Shown here piece after piece: positions 48,630-60,120 of a stretch of 64,000 nt of DNA. Position numbers and translations under genes: made by a program. This stretch comes from Rhizoclosmatium globosum (taxonomy: Eukaryota > Chytridiomycota > Chytridiomycetes > Chytridiales > Chytriomycetaceae). The stretch is from contig MCGO01000003.1 of the NCBI GenBank assembly GCA_002104985.1, positions 744,001-808,000 of the forward strand, written 5' to 3'. Numbering within the stretch: position 1 is the stretch's first letter; each line of letters opens with the position of its first letter. Under the pieces are notes generated by a model, which did not search any database, was not told the origin of the DNA, and was given only the letters and a program-made list of their open reading frames with translations.

Positions 48630-48939
48630 TTTTCAGAAGAGGACGGAAGGTTTTGTTGTTGTGGGTTTTTGGTGATTGTTATTCTTCTACTTATGTATTT
48701 TTTGGTTGGAAAGTTTGAAGACGGAGCTTCATCTCTTGTCGGAGCACGCCACAACCACTCAACTTTTCGCGACTTCATCTCTAACGGCATGAAACGGCAA
48801 TGGAGTTCAGTGGGTGTATTATGTTGACAAGAGCTCATATTTATTTACTAACTCTCAGCACCAGGCTCGTTATTGAGTGAAGTCAAAGGTGTGAGTCCCA
48901 GTGTGGACCTCAGCGCATGTCTCTATAAAACCGACTCAT
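48630..48939. other. Intergenic, no gene seen
   Basis: Region between member 6 and the GPCR gene. No feature recognised. Confidence 0.4.
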
Positions 48940-50145
48940 TTAGAACCGTGTACCCAAGCAATTAAAAATACTTACGAAATCATGCTGAAAGTACAAAATC
49001 AAAGCCGGACTCGCAACCGTATCCAACGCCCTCATCGCCTCCCCAAACACAACCCACCTCCCATCCACAGTCCCCTCCACACTCGTCGCCTTAACAATCG
49101 CAACCGCAACAAGAGGAAGATACGAAACGAGAAACGCGGCAACGAGTAAAACGCAATTGAACAAAACCATCTTTTGTCGCCATGCTTCTTCTTCATCCGC
49201 GCTCGACTTTCCTCCGCCAACACCACGCGCCTCCTCGTTCGGAGATTGCTGGATTGGACGGTCTCCACCGACAGTCGATCTTCGAACACTCGCGGTATCA
49301 TTCCCCGCAGGCAACGCGACACTGCTGTTTCCAGCGACTGCAGCAACAAGCCTCTCATTCGCCTCGCGGCTCCGTTTCGCAGTCGCGATAATCTCAATCA
49401 TTTGAAGACTTGTCACGTAGCTTCGCGCGTAGAGGTACGTGATTGCTGTGAATGTGAGGGAGGAGTATAGGATTCCGCTTATGAGACATGCACGTGTGTT
49501 TGAGGTTGGGAGGAGGTTGTCTGTTGTTGGCTGGATTGGTAAGAGGGGATGAGATGGTTTTCAGTGGAAAATGGAGAGGGGGCTTTTACTGTTTGTGCGA
49601 AAGATACAACGAAGAGGGTTGCGAGGCTTGTTGCAATAGCGAGAACGAAAAAGAGGTATCGTTTGTCGAGGCCGATAGGGAGTTGGAGGACTATTTTGGA
49701 GTATCGCTCGAGAGCAATGATTGTGTTGAGAGATGCTATAAATATTGTTCCTGTGTAGCTTAGAAATCGATTAGTTGATAGGTTTTGTTGGCAGTCAACA
49801 GGGAGTAATCTACCTGAATCCTCCATATATTCGGTGTAAAATAGGCTGCAACACAGGACCGCCAGAAACCCACTCTTGATCATCGAAAAAGACGTAGCAT
49901 GTCCAAAGGACAGCCATACCAATACTGTACACCAAAAACAAGAGAATTAAGCAGGTCATTAGTTTTCCCATCTGAGTCCATAGTGTATCTCGCTTTCTTC
50001 GCAAGATTGCCGTGAGTACAAGGGTATTTAGAAGGATCCCGCTGTAGTATATAACAGGGACGGGTATAAAAAGGCGGTTTGTCATTGTTGTCTGATTGAA
50101 GATAGTGTAAAGCCATTCTTCATTGTTGTTAGAAACGAGTTTCAT
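48940..50145 (-). CDS. Rhodopsin-like (class A) seven-span GPCR
   Basis: Reads from the ATG at 50145: span 1 VIYYSGILLNTLVLTAILRR, span 2 LMTCLILLFLVYSIGMAVLW, span 3 TGTIFIASLNTIIALERYSK with the ERY counterpart of the DRY motif, span 4 YLFFVLAIATSLATLFVVSF, span 5 TFTAITYLYARS, a long third intracellular loop (basic, Ser/Gly-rich), span 6 LFNCVLLVAAFLVSYLPLVA and span 7 ALDTVASPALILYFQ, where SPALILY takes the place of NPxxY. Two or three introns. Class A receptors are rare in most fungi but known in chytrids. Ligand unknown. It lies inside the cysteine-rich secreted protein array. Confidence 0.75.
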
Positions 50146-50467
50146 TGTTCAGTTGATAGTCATTGTTCTTGCTTTGTCAGATGAATTTTGTGCTGAACCT
50201 GTCTTTGAAGCAAACTGGGTTCATTTTAATGAGAAGCTTTGACGAGGGGTGTGCAAGATAACGGCTTATGGCAAGGAGAAACATGTTCCGGCAACCCTTG
50301 GTTAAAGCAGTGGTGTGATATGGTTGATATGGCTGATATGCTGATAATGGGCGTATCTTGGCCCTGTTTTTTCTTATCGGACAATCGAGGAGATGCTTTT
50401 TTGTTTTTTGGGGGCATCTTTGTTTGCAAATCATCCGGCAAGCAACACCACCACCACCACCAAGTGC
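50146..50467. other. Intergenic, divergent promoter region
   Basis: Between the GPCR (minus) and the PP1 subunit gene (plus). Contains a CAC-repeat tract (~50446-50461). Nothing else seen. Confidence 0.4.
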
Positions 50468-52450
50468 ATGTCATTCACCATCACCACGTCCCGACGGTCC
50501 CGTGCCGGCAGCGAATCGTCGATAACATCGTCGATATCGAGTGGATCGAGTGTGTGTTCGTGCTCGTCCTCCTCAGCCACAACCACGACAACGGCAAAGT
50601 ACTCTCTCGTTGCCGCCGATTGCTCAACGCACTTTCCCCGGCGAGTTGCCTCCGACGCCGATCTCGTAAACAAACCAATTCTGCGCCGCCAAAACTCGGG
50701 CATTCTGAAGCATTCGCCATCGTCTCCGGCCCTGTCCATTGCCCAGGTAACTGCCTTGTTTCACTGTTACTGGTTACGGAAAGAACTAAACATAACTATC
50801 CCAGAAACCAAAACGTATCTCTTTCAGCTCAGAATCCCTCTGTCTCTTCAACAACGAAGAGTCGCCCCGCCAAGTGGGTGCCGGCTCGGTCTATGCAAAA
50901 CCAATCACTCAGCCACACACTCCCTCCAACCTCGCGGACTTGGTCCTTGTCGCTGATCCCTCAGAGGACAATGATATTCCCTCCTGGGCGGTCATTTCAT
51001 CCACCACTCCGTCCCCTATCGCTCCCATCCTGTCCCTGCTCAAGTCTTCCCGATTGCGTTCGAATCCGTTCGAATCGTCACTCCTACAAACCCTACCCCG
51101 TCTTCCACCATCTCTGACTCAATCACTTTGCATCTCACCGTCCTCGTTCAAAACTTGCACTTTGAAAAACAAATATCAGCTGTCTTTACTTCAAACTCTT
51201 GGAAGTCCTCGTCAGCATCTCCCCTAGCCACCTATGTCAACTCTATCCACCCACCTTCTCCAGAATATCCAAGTATCGATCGCTTTCGTATCGAATTGGT
51301 GTGTGATGCTTCTAATGGTGCCCCTGTGGTTGGTTCGAGAGATCGGATCGTCAACTTGGAGTTTGCCTTGAAATGCGTCATGGGCGGCATCGAGTCATGG
51401 GACAACCGTGGTGGAATGAATCATTTGGTCATGATCAAGAGTAGCTACGGAAACGGTACACCCTTAGGTTCTCCTTCCACTTCAACCGGAACACTCAAGA
51501 AAAGCCCAAGCGCACTAGACCTTGAATCTGAAGTAATGCGCAAACGAAGAGCATCGCAAGTGGCCTTGAAAGTTGCTGCCGTCATTGCCGATGAAGCCAA
51601 AAAGATTGACGCCGAATTCAGCCGAGACAGAAGGAAAAGCTTGGAGATGGAATCTATCTATGAGAATGCAACATCCCATATATCCCCTCCGTCTCGATCT
51701 GCATCTACAATATTTGCCCCAATCCCAACAACAGCTTCAGCAACCCCCTCCAAACTTATCGCCGTTGACACCCTCCCCATCGCGCCTTCCCCAATCCGTC
51801 CATCTACAGCTCTTTCTCTTCCTCAAGATCAGTCACACCTACACCAACCAATCCGACACCACCACAACCCGTCATCCCAACCGACGACCGCTTCGAAGAA
51901 CTCAACGAAAAAGAGCTCGCCTACGCAACAAAATAGCAACCCCTGCGTCCCCACTAATGACGATCCGACCCCTCAAAAAAGTCGGAAGCATGGCGAACCT
52001 CTCCCTCGCTGAACCCATCGGCTTAAACCGACCTGCATCCCCAAACCCAATCTACACACCTACACCCTCACGGCCTGGATCTCCCTCGCACACTGTCGCC
52101 CAACAGAGACCGTTGACGACGTCGGATATCTTTCGGCCGCAGAGTCCGTTGGCTGTTCAACCCCCTGTCACGGTGAAACCATTGCAGTTCGACCTGGGGT
52201 GCAGCAGTCTGGTGTTGCGGTTGACTCAATGGGGTCAACGACGGTTACGGCGACGAAAGCGGCTTCGCCATCGAGGATTGCGGTGTTGAATGCGAGTGCT
52301 ACGAGGAGGGGTGGAGGTGCTGCTTCTGGGCTTAGTGTACGTCTTGAGGAAGGAGAGTATGCGCCGTTGTATCCTGTGAATGTGTCGTCGTTGTATGCGA
52401 GTGGGTTTTCAGGGGTGGGTGGTGGGTATAGTGCGAATTGGGTAGAGTAG
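50468..52450 (+). CDS. Glycogen-targeting protein phosphatase 1 regulatory subunit (GAC1-like)
   Basis: A Ser/Thr-rich N-terminus (SPSSPALSIAQ) is followed by an intron (~50750-50806, GTAACT...TCCCAG). It joins KPKRISFSSESL, an RVxF-type PP1 docking motif (K-R-I-S-F), to LCLFNNEESP. Then a CBM21 glycogen-binding domain: TVLVQNLHFEKQISAVFTSN, DRFRIELVCDASNG, VNLEFALKCVMGG and ESWDNRGGMNH. Such subunits bring PP1 to glycogen to activate glycogen synthase. A long disordered Pro/Ser tail follows. Frame changes near 51035, 51920-52000 and 52200. Confidence 0.78.
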
Positions 52451-52895
52451 ACTTTTTCTCTTTTATGTAGACGCTCTATCTTTCTTTTATACCTTCTCTT
52501 TATGATTTTTCGTATTTCTGGTTCATTCGGGAGGGTGTCGTTTGGATGAAGCGTGGGAAAGTTTATCCGGTTCTCTTCTTTTCATTTTATGTGGACTCTT
52601 TTGGTTGACTATTACGTTGTGCATTCGTGATACGCAGTAAATAAATATTGTATCTTTTTTTGTTGATTTGGTGGATTGATGACTGAACAGAGGGAAAATA
52701 GCGGACTAAGATCGGAGGCTGAAAATGTGATCACTGATGGCTGTTGCTGCATTCAAAAGAAGTACGAAACAGCGGTACTCTATGAAGGAATCAAGTGGAG
52801 GGAGGATCATTTCATAAAGTTCTGTGTTCAAAAACTTTCCCAAAACTCAAATTGACCAATTTAAACCAAACTTAAAAAACTCAAAAGACAGACGC
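52451..52895. other. Intergenic, no gene seen
   Basis: Pyrimidine-rich 3' region of the PP1 subunit gene (TTTTCTCTTTT tracts), then the promoter of the next gene. Nothing else recognised. Confidence 0.4.
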
Positions 52896-53899
52896 ATGCA
52901 ACCAAGCTTATTCATCCTTGCCTTTGTTGCCGCCATTGCTTCTGCAGTGGACCCAGTTCCTGAGGGCGGTGTTTGTGGAGGCGGTACTTCCAACACACTT
53001 ATCTGTGCTGAAAACCTTGACTGCACCTGAGCGGCGGTCCCGGCTCCACTGGCATCTGCAAAAGAAAAGTCAGCGACATTGGAGGACCATGTGCGCAATT
53101 CGATTTCCCATACACTGCCATTTGCAAAGACGGTCTCGTTTGCAACCCTCCAAATGTACAAGCCAAAGGTGCCGCGGGAACGTGTTTGGAGCTACAAGTG
53201 AGTGGATTAGGCGGAGTTTGTGAGATTGATAAATCGCCTTTGATTGTGTGTGGGAAAGGTTTGGTTTGTGTTCCGGCAAGTATTCCTTTAATTGGACCTA
53301 TCCCTGTTGGAGCTCCTTCTACGTGTCAACCAACTCCCAAAGGCGCATGGGCGAACGTTGGTGAAATCTGTGGAGGGCCAACTCCGAATGTGAATGTGTG
53401 TCAGCCTAATTTTGATTGTGCGGTGCAATCGGATGTTGTTGGATTGAACACTGGAATTTGTAGCATTAAAACTAGCGAAGCGGGTGGACCGTGTTCGACT
53501 TGGAATCCAGATCAATCTGTACTTGCTCGTGGTTGCAGGGTTGGTCTTACTTGTGTTCCTCCAACTCAATCAGCTATGGACGGCTTCTTGGTTAGTTATT
53601 CAGGAACGTGCCAATTTACGCCAGACAGTTATGTTGCTGTTGGGGGTGTTTGTGGCGGCGGTAATTCAACTTCGCCTATCTGTGCATCTGGATTGGATTG
53701 TCTTTCGCTCGAACGATCCGGTCCAACGTCGCAAGGAATTTGTACCAGTCGAATCATTGATATCGATCAACCGTGTCAACCATTTTTTCAAAACGGTACG
53801 GCGTGTAAAGTTGGGTCAATTTGCGTTCTGTTCTTATCAGTTATTGAAAGAAAACCTGGATGTCACTGTGTTCTTCAATTTCAATCCCGCTGTCCATAA
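52896..53899 (+). CDS. Cysteine-rich secreted protein (member 7)
   Basis: Signal peptide MQPSLFILAFVAAIASAVD, almost identical to that of member 8. The first module breaks at 53029 (DCT then a stop); one more C in the run restores SGGPGSTGIC. Three further modules follow (GEICGGPTPNVNVC; GGVCGGGNSTSPIC). The end differs: SICVLFLSVIERKPG with no Thr stalk or hydrophobic tail, so it is probably secreted rather than anchored, or its end has been altered. Plus strand, unlike the members at 41-48 kb. Confidence 0.72.
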
Positions 53900-54046
53900 G
53901 GATGCTAGATTCAGTCATAACGTGACATTCTAAGAAGTCGTTGTTTTTTTCGCTGTGATTAGGAGCGGCAACTCATCTCCACCACAAAATGGAACATTCA
54001 AAAACAAATTGGGCAATTAACGTCTCATTAAAACAACACGCAACTC

Positions 54047-55030
54047 ATGCAACCAAGTCTCTTCATCCTTGCGTTTGTCGCAGCCATCGCATATGCCGCG
54101 GATCCAGTCTCTGAGGGAGGCGTTTGCGGAGGCGGTACTGCCAACGCTCCAATCTGTGCGGATAACCTTGATTGTATTTCGACTGGAGGTCCAGGTTCAA
54201 CTGGCATCTGTACCAGAAAATCTAGCGATGATGGAGGGCCATGTGAGCAATCCAACTTTCCAGATACCAGCGCTCAATGCAAAGCCGGTCTGGTGTGTGT
54301 ACCAGCCAGTATCCTTCCTGGCTCAATTCCAAGCGCGGCTTCGGGAACCTGCCAGCCAACTCCTCAAGCTTACGTTATTGTTGGAGGCATCTGCGGGGGT
54401 GGAACTCAGAATTCGCCAATCTGTGAGCCTAATTTGCTTTGTGTTTTGGATTCGGGAGCTCCTGGTTCCACTGGACGTTGCAATCTCAAAACCAATGACG
54501 CTGGAGGACCATGCCAGCAGGACTTTCCAAATAGCGCGGAGTGTAAGGCGGGTCTGATTTGTGTTTCTCCATCACGTCCAGCTGTCGGTCCAGCTCCAGC
54601 TGGCGCGGCAGGAATGTGTCAATTTATTCCAGATAAATACGTTCCTGTTGGAGGAGTTTGTGGTGGAGCCACTGCGACTTCGCCCATCTGTGAATCTGGT
54701 TTGGATTGCCTTGTACCAGCGCCTTTCAATTACAAAGCTCCAGGGATTTGTACCCGCCGCGAAATTGATGTTGGAGGAACATGTGACCCTTCTACTCAAA
54801 ACAGCCCGTGCAAAACTGGATTGATTTGTGCCCCTTCTACCACAGGTGGATCTGGAACCTGTCAGACAGTTGCTACTTTCAGTACTACTGTTGTTGCTAC
54901 CAAAACCGTTGTAACCACTGCGCCAGCTGCTCCAACTTCCTCCAAGAGCGCTGCCTTTGTCGTTGAAGGAATAAGTTGTATGTGTTTAGCGTCCTTGCTG
55001 CTTTCGTCTATTGAGAATTCTCCTGTATAA
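54047..55030 (+). CDS. Cysteine-rich secreted protein (member 8), intact
   Basis: 327 residues with no frame break. Signal peptide MQPSLFILAFVAAIAYAAD, four modules (GGVCGGGTANAPIC, GGICGGGTQNSPIC, GGVCGGATATSPIC and a shorter one), then TTVVATKTVVTTAPAAPTSS and a hydrophobic stretch ending NSPV. This is the best reference copy of the family in the window. The first module and linker align closely with member 2 (SEGGVCGGGTANAPIC; LDCISTGGPGSTGICTRKSS). Confidence 0.85.
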   Translation: MQPSLFILAFVAAIAYAADPVSEGGVCGGGTANAPICADNLDCISTGGPGSTGICTRKSSDDGGPCEQSNFPDTSAQCKAGLVCVPASILPGSIPSAASGTCQPTPQAYVIVGGICGGGTQNSPICEPNLLCVLDSGAPGSTGRCNLKTNDAGGPCQQDFPNSAECKAGLICVSPSRPAVGPAPAGAAGMCQFIPDKYVPVGGVCGGATATSPICESGLDCLVPAPFNYKAPGICTRREIDVGGTCDPSTQNSPCKTGLICAPSTTGGSGTCQTVATFSTTVVATKTVVTTAPAAPTSSKSAAFVVEGISCMCLASLLLSSIENSPV

Positions 55031-55065
55031 ATAATAAACAAATAGATTGTTTTTTCTTTGTTTGA

Positions 55066-56362
55066 ATGTCTATCGTCGAAAAGAAAGTCCAAAAGCTCCT
55101 TCATGGAATCGCCAACAAGGAAGGAGCTCCTTACGAGACCATCGTCTATTTGACCCGAAGTGAAGAAAGCACTCGGAGCAGCACCTTATGCTTGTTGAAT
55201 GTCGGCAACGACAGTGGTATAGGAGATGTGAGGGCCATTGAGCAAGTCCTTGGAACCCTGGATGGCTTCAAAACACTTAAGGTTTGTTCTTCTTATTGTG
55301 TACCTAGAGTTCTCATGAAGTTCAAAGGTGTCAAAAGGACGAGCCTTTTCGTTTGCAGAGTTTGAGTCACCATCAACAGCATCATCTGCTTTTGACTACC
55401 TGGATAATGCTCTCTTCACAGCTACAGCCGCCCATATCGATGAAATTATTGTACCAGCATCAAAGCTCACTCTTACGACTCCGAAGGACTCAGGCCGCTT
55501 GATCCACCTCCTCTTTGCAAAACACGTTCCGTTTCCAGCTCAGGATACTCTCACAGATCCATCAGATATCTTGCGCGATATACCTGGTCTGCATATTATT
55601 CCCGACTTTATCACAGAGGAGGAGGAAGCTTCCCTCGTTCAAGGAATGGACTTGCATCCATGGATCAACCTTTCTGAGCGACAAGTGCAACACCACGGAT
55701 TCACTTTTGACTACAATACGAATCAAATTGATTTCAAGACAGTTCCAGGACCTTTGCCTTCTTGGTGTCAGTTTCTGATGGCCAGAATGGATGCTGCTAT
55801 AAAGAAACTGGGAGAGACGTATCCTGAAGATTTCAGCTATCGCGGATTCAATCAATTAACTCTGAACAAGTATCCACCTGGATCTGGTTAGTGAGATTCC
55901 TGTTTTCAATGACATCTGAACATTCATATAGGAATCTCGCCTCATGTCGACACCCACACTCGTTTCGACTCTCCAATTACGTCTGTCAGTCTATTGAGTT
56001 CTGTACAAATGGAATGGAGAACGTTATATCATTCAAATGATTCAACTGTACCATTCCAAACCCACAAAACGCTTCAAGTCCAACTCCCGCGACGATCCGT
56101 ATGTTTTATGGCTGGACAGTCTCGATTCGCATGGGAACATGCCATTCGAGCTCGACGTGCAGATGTCATAAACTGTCATAGAGTTGACCGAGAGCCTCGA
56201 ATTTCATTGACATTTCGAGGCGTGAGAATCAAAGACGAGGAATGCGTTTGTGATTGCGGATGGGATGCAGTGTGTGATGCGAAAATGGTTGGTGGCGCTG
56301 TACCAGACAGATTCAAACAAGGTCTTGAGGGTGTAAATCGACATGGCATTTCATTGAAATGA
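55066..56362 (+). CDS. ALKBH8-like protein: RRM-like plus AlkB dioxygenase domain
   Basis: Fe(II)/2-oxoglutarate dioxygenase. An N-terminal RRM-like segment (TLCLLNVGNDSGIGDVRAIE ... KGRAFSFAEFES) is followed by the AlkB domain: IPGLHIIPDFITEEEEASLV, GFTFDYNTNQ, FNQLTLNKYPPGSG, then after an intron PHVDTHTRFD (HxD), WEHAIRAR and REPRISLTFRG (distal His and 2OG-binding Arg). A cysteine-rich end follows (CVCDCGWDAVC). RRM plus AlkB is the arrangement of ALKBH8, which hydroxylates wobble-uridine side chains in tRNA. The methyltransferase domain of the animal protein is absent. Two or three introns; one frame change near 55330. Confidence 0.8.
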
Positions 56363-56407
56363 GGAATTATATTTAATGGACCCAAAGTTAATTTCGATAT
56401 GAGGCTC

Positions 56408-57561
56408 TTATTGTTCCGTAAATTGAGAAATGAGTTGAACACATTCTATCGGCTGCTCTCCGAGAACGGTATGGCGTCCCTCAAGTGCGACAAAGTTTGC
56501 GTCGGGCATGTATTCCTGGAATCGAGCACCTTCCACTTTGAAGTCACAAGTTGTGTCGCCCTTTGCCCAAATACATAACACACGGTCACCAAACGCTTTC
56601 CCAACCCTCTTAAAAGTTGCGTCGCGATTTTGTATAGGACCATGCTGGACTGTTTTGAAGTAGCAGCGTGCAAAGCCTGGGTTGTGTTTGAAGTTGAGGA
56701 GTTGTGTATTGTACATATGAACCTGTTGATGCCTTAAGAATCAAAATATTACAGAGGCAAAATCTTACATTGTATGGAGGAGCGATGAATCCCTGCAAAT
56801 GCTTCTTTGCTCTTTGACTCAAGAGAGCCCTCCCCCCAAATAAAACATAGTTTCTCCAACGAATGGAACTGCAAACAGTTTGGCAACTACTGGAAGGCCG
56901 TGTTTAAGTCCTCCAGGTGCAACTAGAACCAGTTTCTCCACTCGTTCGGATATCTGTCTGCGAATTCAGTTGCAATTCCTCCTCCAAGCGAATGTCCACA
57001 GATGACAGATTTTTCCCATCCGATATGATCCAAGAGGTCTTTAAGTTGAGCTGTATAGGTATCTGAGTCATATTTGACGCCTGTTGTTCAACGTTTGTGT
57101 GAGCACGTTTTCGATGTCACTCATGGAGCGAACCTGGAGCATCAGTGTAGCCCATACCCAAGAGATCGTAAGCAAGAACTCTGAATCCTTGGTCTACCAG
57201 AGCTTGTAGAGTCTGTGGAAAGACATATGCAGTAACTGTGTGGTGATTTAGATTTAGATAAGCATATGGACCCAAAAGACTGGTTTTGAAGCTAACCATT
57301 GATACCATGGATAAACACGATTCGTTTACCATCTACAGGCCCTTTGAAGAAATAGTGGGTCTTTCCTTGTGAGAGCTTAACTCTATGGTGGTCATCGTCT
57401 TGTGGGTAAAACTGCTCAAGCATAGCACATCCAGTGGAATCAGTTACGGAAGATAAAGAGCCCAGCGAATCAGTATCGTTTGGTACAACTACGAGGTATG
57501 CGAGGAAGAAGGTGAGGACGCCAGAAGCCGCCACTACGAGCACGCTGTCAAGCAGCCCCAT
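56408..57561 (-). CDS. Alpha/beta hydrolase, membrane-anchored (copy 1)
   Basis: N-terminal anchor (SVLVVAASGVLTFFLAYLVV), then the family's LGSLSSV, HYFFKGP, oxyanion HGING, FRVLAYDLLGMGYTDAPG, nucleophile GHSLGGG, and in the last exons LLNFKHNPGF, AKGDTT (Asp) and LEGRHTVL (His). Triad complete. Several exons. First of five tandem paralogues; the most diverged. Substrate unknown; epoxide-hydrolase or lipase-like activity is possible. Confidence 0.75.
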
Positions 57562-57633
57562 TTTTGCGATTAGAAATATAAACTTGAACAGAACAACATG
57601 GTTTTTATTTATGCTTATCAGATAATTATAATT

Positions 57634-58793
57634 TCAAGCAGACTCAACTATCACTACCTTCTTCTTTCCCTTTCCCTTTCCTTTCTTCCCTTTCCCCTTC
57701 TTGAAATGTACGGCTGGATCTTTTGCATCCACCAAATACTTCTTGTCCACTTTAACACCCTTCACAGGCACTCGCTTGTTAACGCGGGCATCAAATACAA
57801 CCTCGTTTTCTTCCGTCACGAAATCGAACTGGGCATAAGTTTCATGTACCCTCAAATGCGCGAACCCATATTTGTTAGCATACTCTTTTCCAAGAGCTTC
57901 GGGTGACACTGGCGCACAAGCTCCATCCGCATTTCCACCAGAGCCAGACTGGACTTGAAGTGTATTCCCCCCGTTTGTGTAATAATACGCCAACGTGTGA
58001 TGGTGTCCGTGGATGTAAGCCGATGCGTTCCACTTGTTGACGAGAGCTGTGACGTTTGCCATTGCGAAAGATTCGTTCATGTCTTCGATACAAGTGAATC
58101 CGCCGTGGTGGCCTAGAACAAACACGAATTCATCCTCGTTGGCTTTGTAGAGCTCGTTATCCAGCCATGCCAATTGTTTCTCGAGGGTGTGTGTTTCGTT
58201 TGTCCATCCGAGGTGTTGGAAGTTGATGGACATGTTCCCATATGCGTTGTAGCCGTATTGGATCAAATCGGTTTCAAGGAATATGAAGGATGCATATGCT
58301 TTTGAGTTGGGGATTTTGACGCGCTTGGTGTAGAATAGATCGGGGATGTTCCATCTTGGGTGTTGGTACTCCAGTTCGTATTTGTGAGAGTGGGTTCAGC
58401 CAGTCGTGGTTGCCGAGAATCACCCACCATGGCAGTTTTGCGAGGGTCTTTCCGTTGTAGACATTTGTCCATAGAACGTGGAACTTATCGTCGTCGGGGG
58501 AACTGAGGCCGTCGTAGTCATAGTCTCCTCCTGATACATTATTAGAAAGGAGTTAAAGTAGCGATCTTTGCACCTTTGTAGAAGTTATCGCCCAGAGAAA
58601 TGACGGCTGAAGTTGAGTGCTTCTCTGCCCAAGAATTCATCGTTGTGGCCACATTGACTTCATCACTGAGGTCGATTTGGTTACCCCAATCGCCAATTAG
58701 TAGAAGCGATAGGTATGATGGGGCTTGAGGAGTAGGAAGGGCTGCGATGCGAACAAGGTAACAAACGAATAAGACCAAACGGTCTGGCCTCAT
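57634..58793 (-). CDS. Tartrate-resistant (purple) acid phosphatase-like metallophosphoesterase
   Basis: Signal peptide (RLVLFVCYLVRIAALP), then all metal-site motifs of the TRAP/ACP5 type in order: LLIGDWGN, GDNFYKG, GDYDYDG-like, VILGNHDW, LGHHGG and HGHHHTLAYY. It dephosphorylates phosphomonoesters outside the cell or in vacuoles. The C-terminus has an odd Lys/Gly run (KKGKGKKGKGKGKKK) that may bind acidic polymers. At least three exons; one frame change near 58300. It interrupts the hydrolase array. Confidence 0.8.
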
Positions 58794-58908
58794 TTTCGGA
58801 GAATTCTGATTGCTTTGATACCGCACGATGAGATCATCTTTTATTTTACTTTTCACGATTATATTCTTATGAGGCCATTTATACCATGAGGCTGTTGGGA
58901 TATTTCAA

Positions 58909-60033
58909 TCACTGACGCTCCTTCAAAAAGGCAGCTACTGGCTCCAAGACTACCTCGCATGTCTCTGGCAAAAATGAGTGACCCGCTCCTTCCACTTCTA
59001 CAATTTTGGCGTTTGGCATGAGCCGTTTAAAGTGTGGCATCTCAGTTTCATAACTAGTGGTTGTATCCTCCGTTCCCCAAACACACAACACCCGGTTTCC
59101 AAGCAGCTTTCCAACACGTTCATACGCTCCATGAGCGCCCCAAATAGGACCATCACTAACAGTTGAAGAGTATGCACGAATAAATCCAGGGTTATGAAGG
59201 ATATTCAATTCCTGAACTTCAGCGAAATGCAACTGATAAAAATCAGAATTAGTACATCGTATGTGTGAAATATCAAACGCAAGTACCATATGAGGTTCCT
59301 TTCCGTAAGGTCCATTGACGTAACCAGCAGTTGACCTTCCCAGCAAATACTTTCGACCAATCGTATTCGAAAAAAGAGGTCCAATGACAGGTGCACCCAC
59401 AATCTTCCTGCGAATGGAAGATCCTCTCTCAACCCGGCGGGCGCAACAAGCACAAGACGATCCACACGTTCCGGATGGGCTGCAGCAAAGTACGTGGCAA
59501 TACCTCCTCCCATCGAGTATCCGAGGATATTCGCACGTGGCCAGGAGATGTGGTTCATGAGGTCTAGGAGCTGTTGAGTGTACGTTACATGATCGTATTT
59601 GACACCAGGGGAGGCTGAGTATCCGCGGCCGTAGACGTCGTATACGCAGACTTGGTAGCCGCGGGATACGAGGGAGTCGAGGACTTGTGGCATTGATGCC
59701 CAGGTTCCTATGTGGGTTTGATGAACGGTTGAGATTTGTAAGCGAGTGTCAAATTGGTTGGGTACCGCTGATGCCATGGATCAAGATGATTCGTTCGCCG
59801 GTTGGGTTACCCAGAATGCGGTAGTAGGTTGGTCCGAGCTTTGATGGGGCCATCTTGGAGTCTGGAGTGATTGGGTAGTGCTTCTCGACTAGGTGTCGCA
59901 CTTTCGGCTTTACTGAAGCTAGAGAACCAAGCTCTGCTTGGTGACTGGGCACAATCAGTCGGTAGACGGCATATAGTGTGAGTGCCGCAGTGGCAATGAT
60001 GGTTGCCTTTGTGGCAGTCTCGTTTATGGACAT
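58909..60033 (-). CDS. Alpha/beta hydrolase, membrane-anchored (copy 2)
   Basis: Anchor ATIIATAALTLYAVYRLIV; LGSLASV; ERIILIHGISG, intron, then TWASMPQVLDSL; nucleophile GYSMGGG; LVLVAPAGL; after a frame change near 59405 VGAPVIGPLFSNTIGRKYL; a further intron; VQELNILHNPGF; Asp in WGTEDTTTSY; His in GAGHSF. Triad complete. The HGISG/TWASMP intron is in the same place in copies 3-5, showing common descent. Confidence 0.82.
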
Positions 60034-60120
60034 CTTAAATTGGAAAACAATTTCATTCCTGACATTTACTTGAAATAGTGATTAATGATGAGTATTTTGA
60101 CATAAACTAACGAATGTAAT

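Noticed and set aside
49032..49470. Several long overlapping frames opposite and beside the GPCR third loop
   Set aside because: They are antisense or shifted readings of GC-rich GPCR coding sequence and contain no domain.
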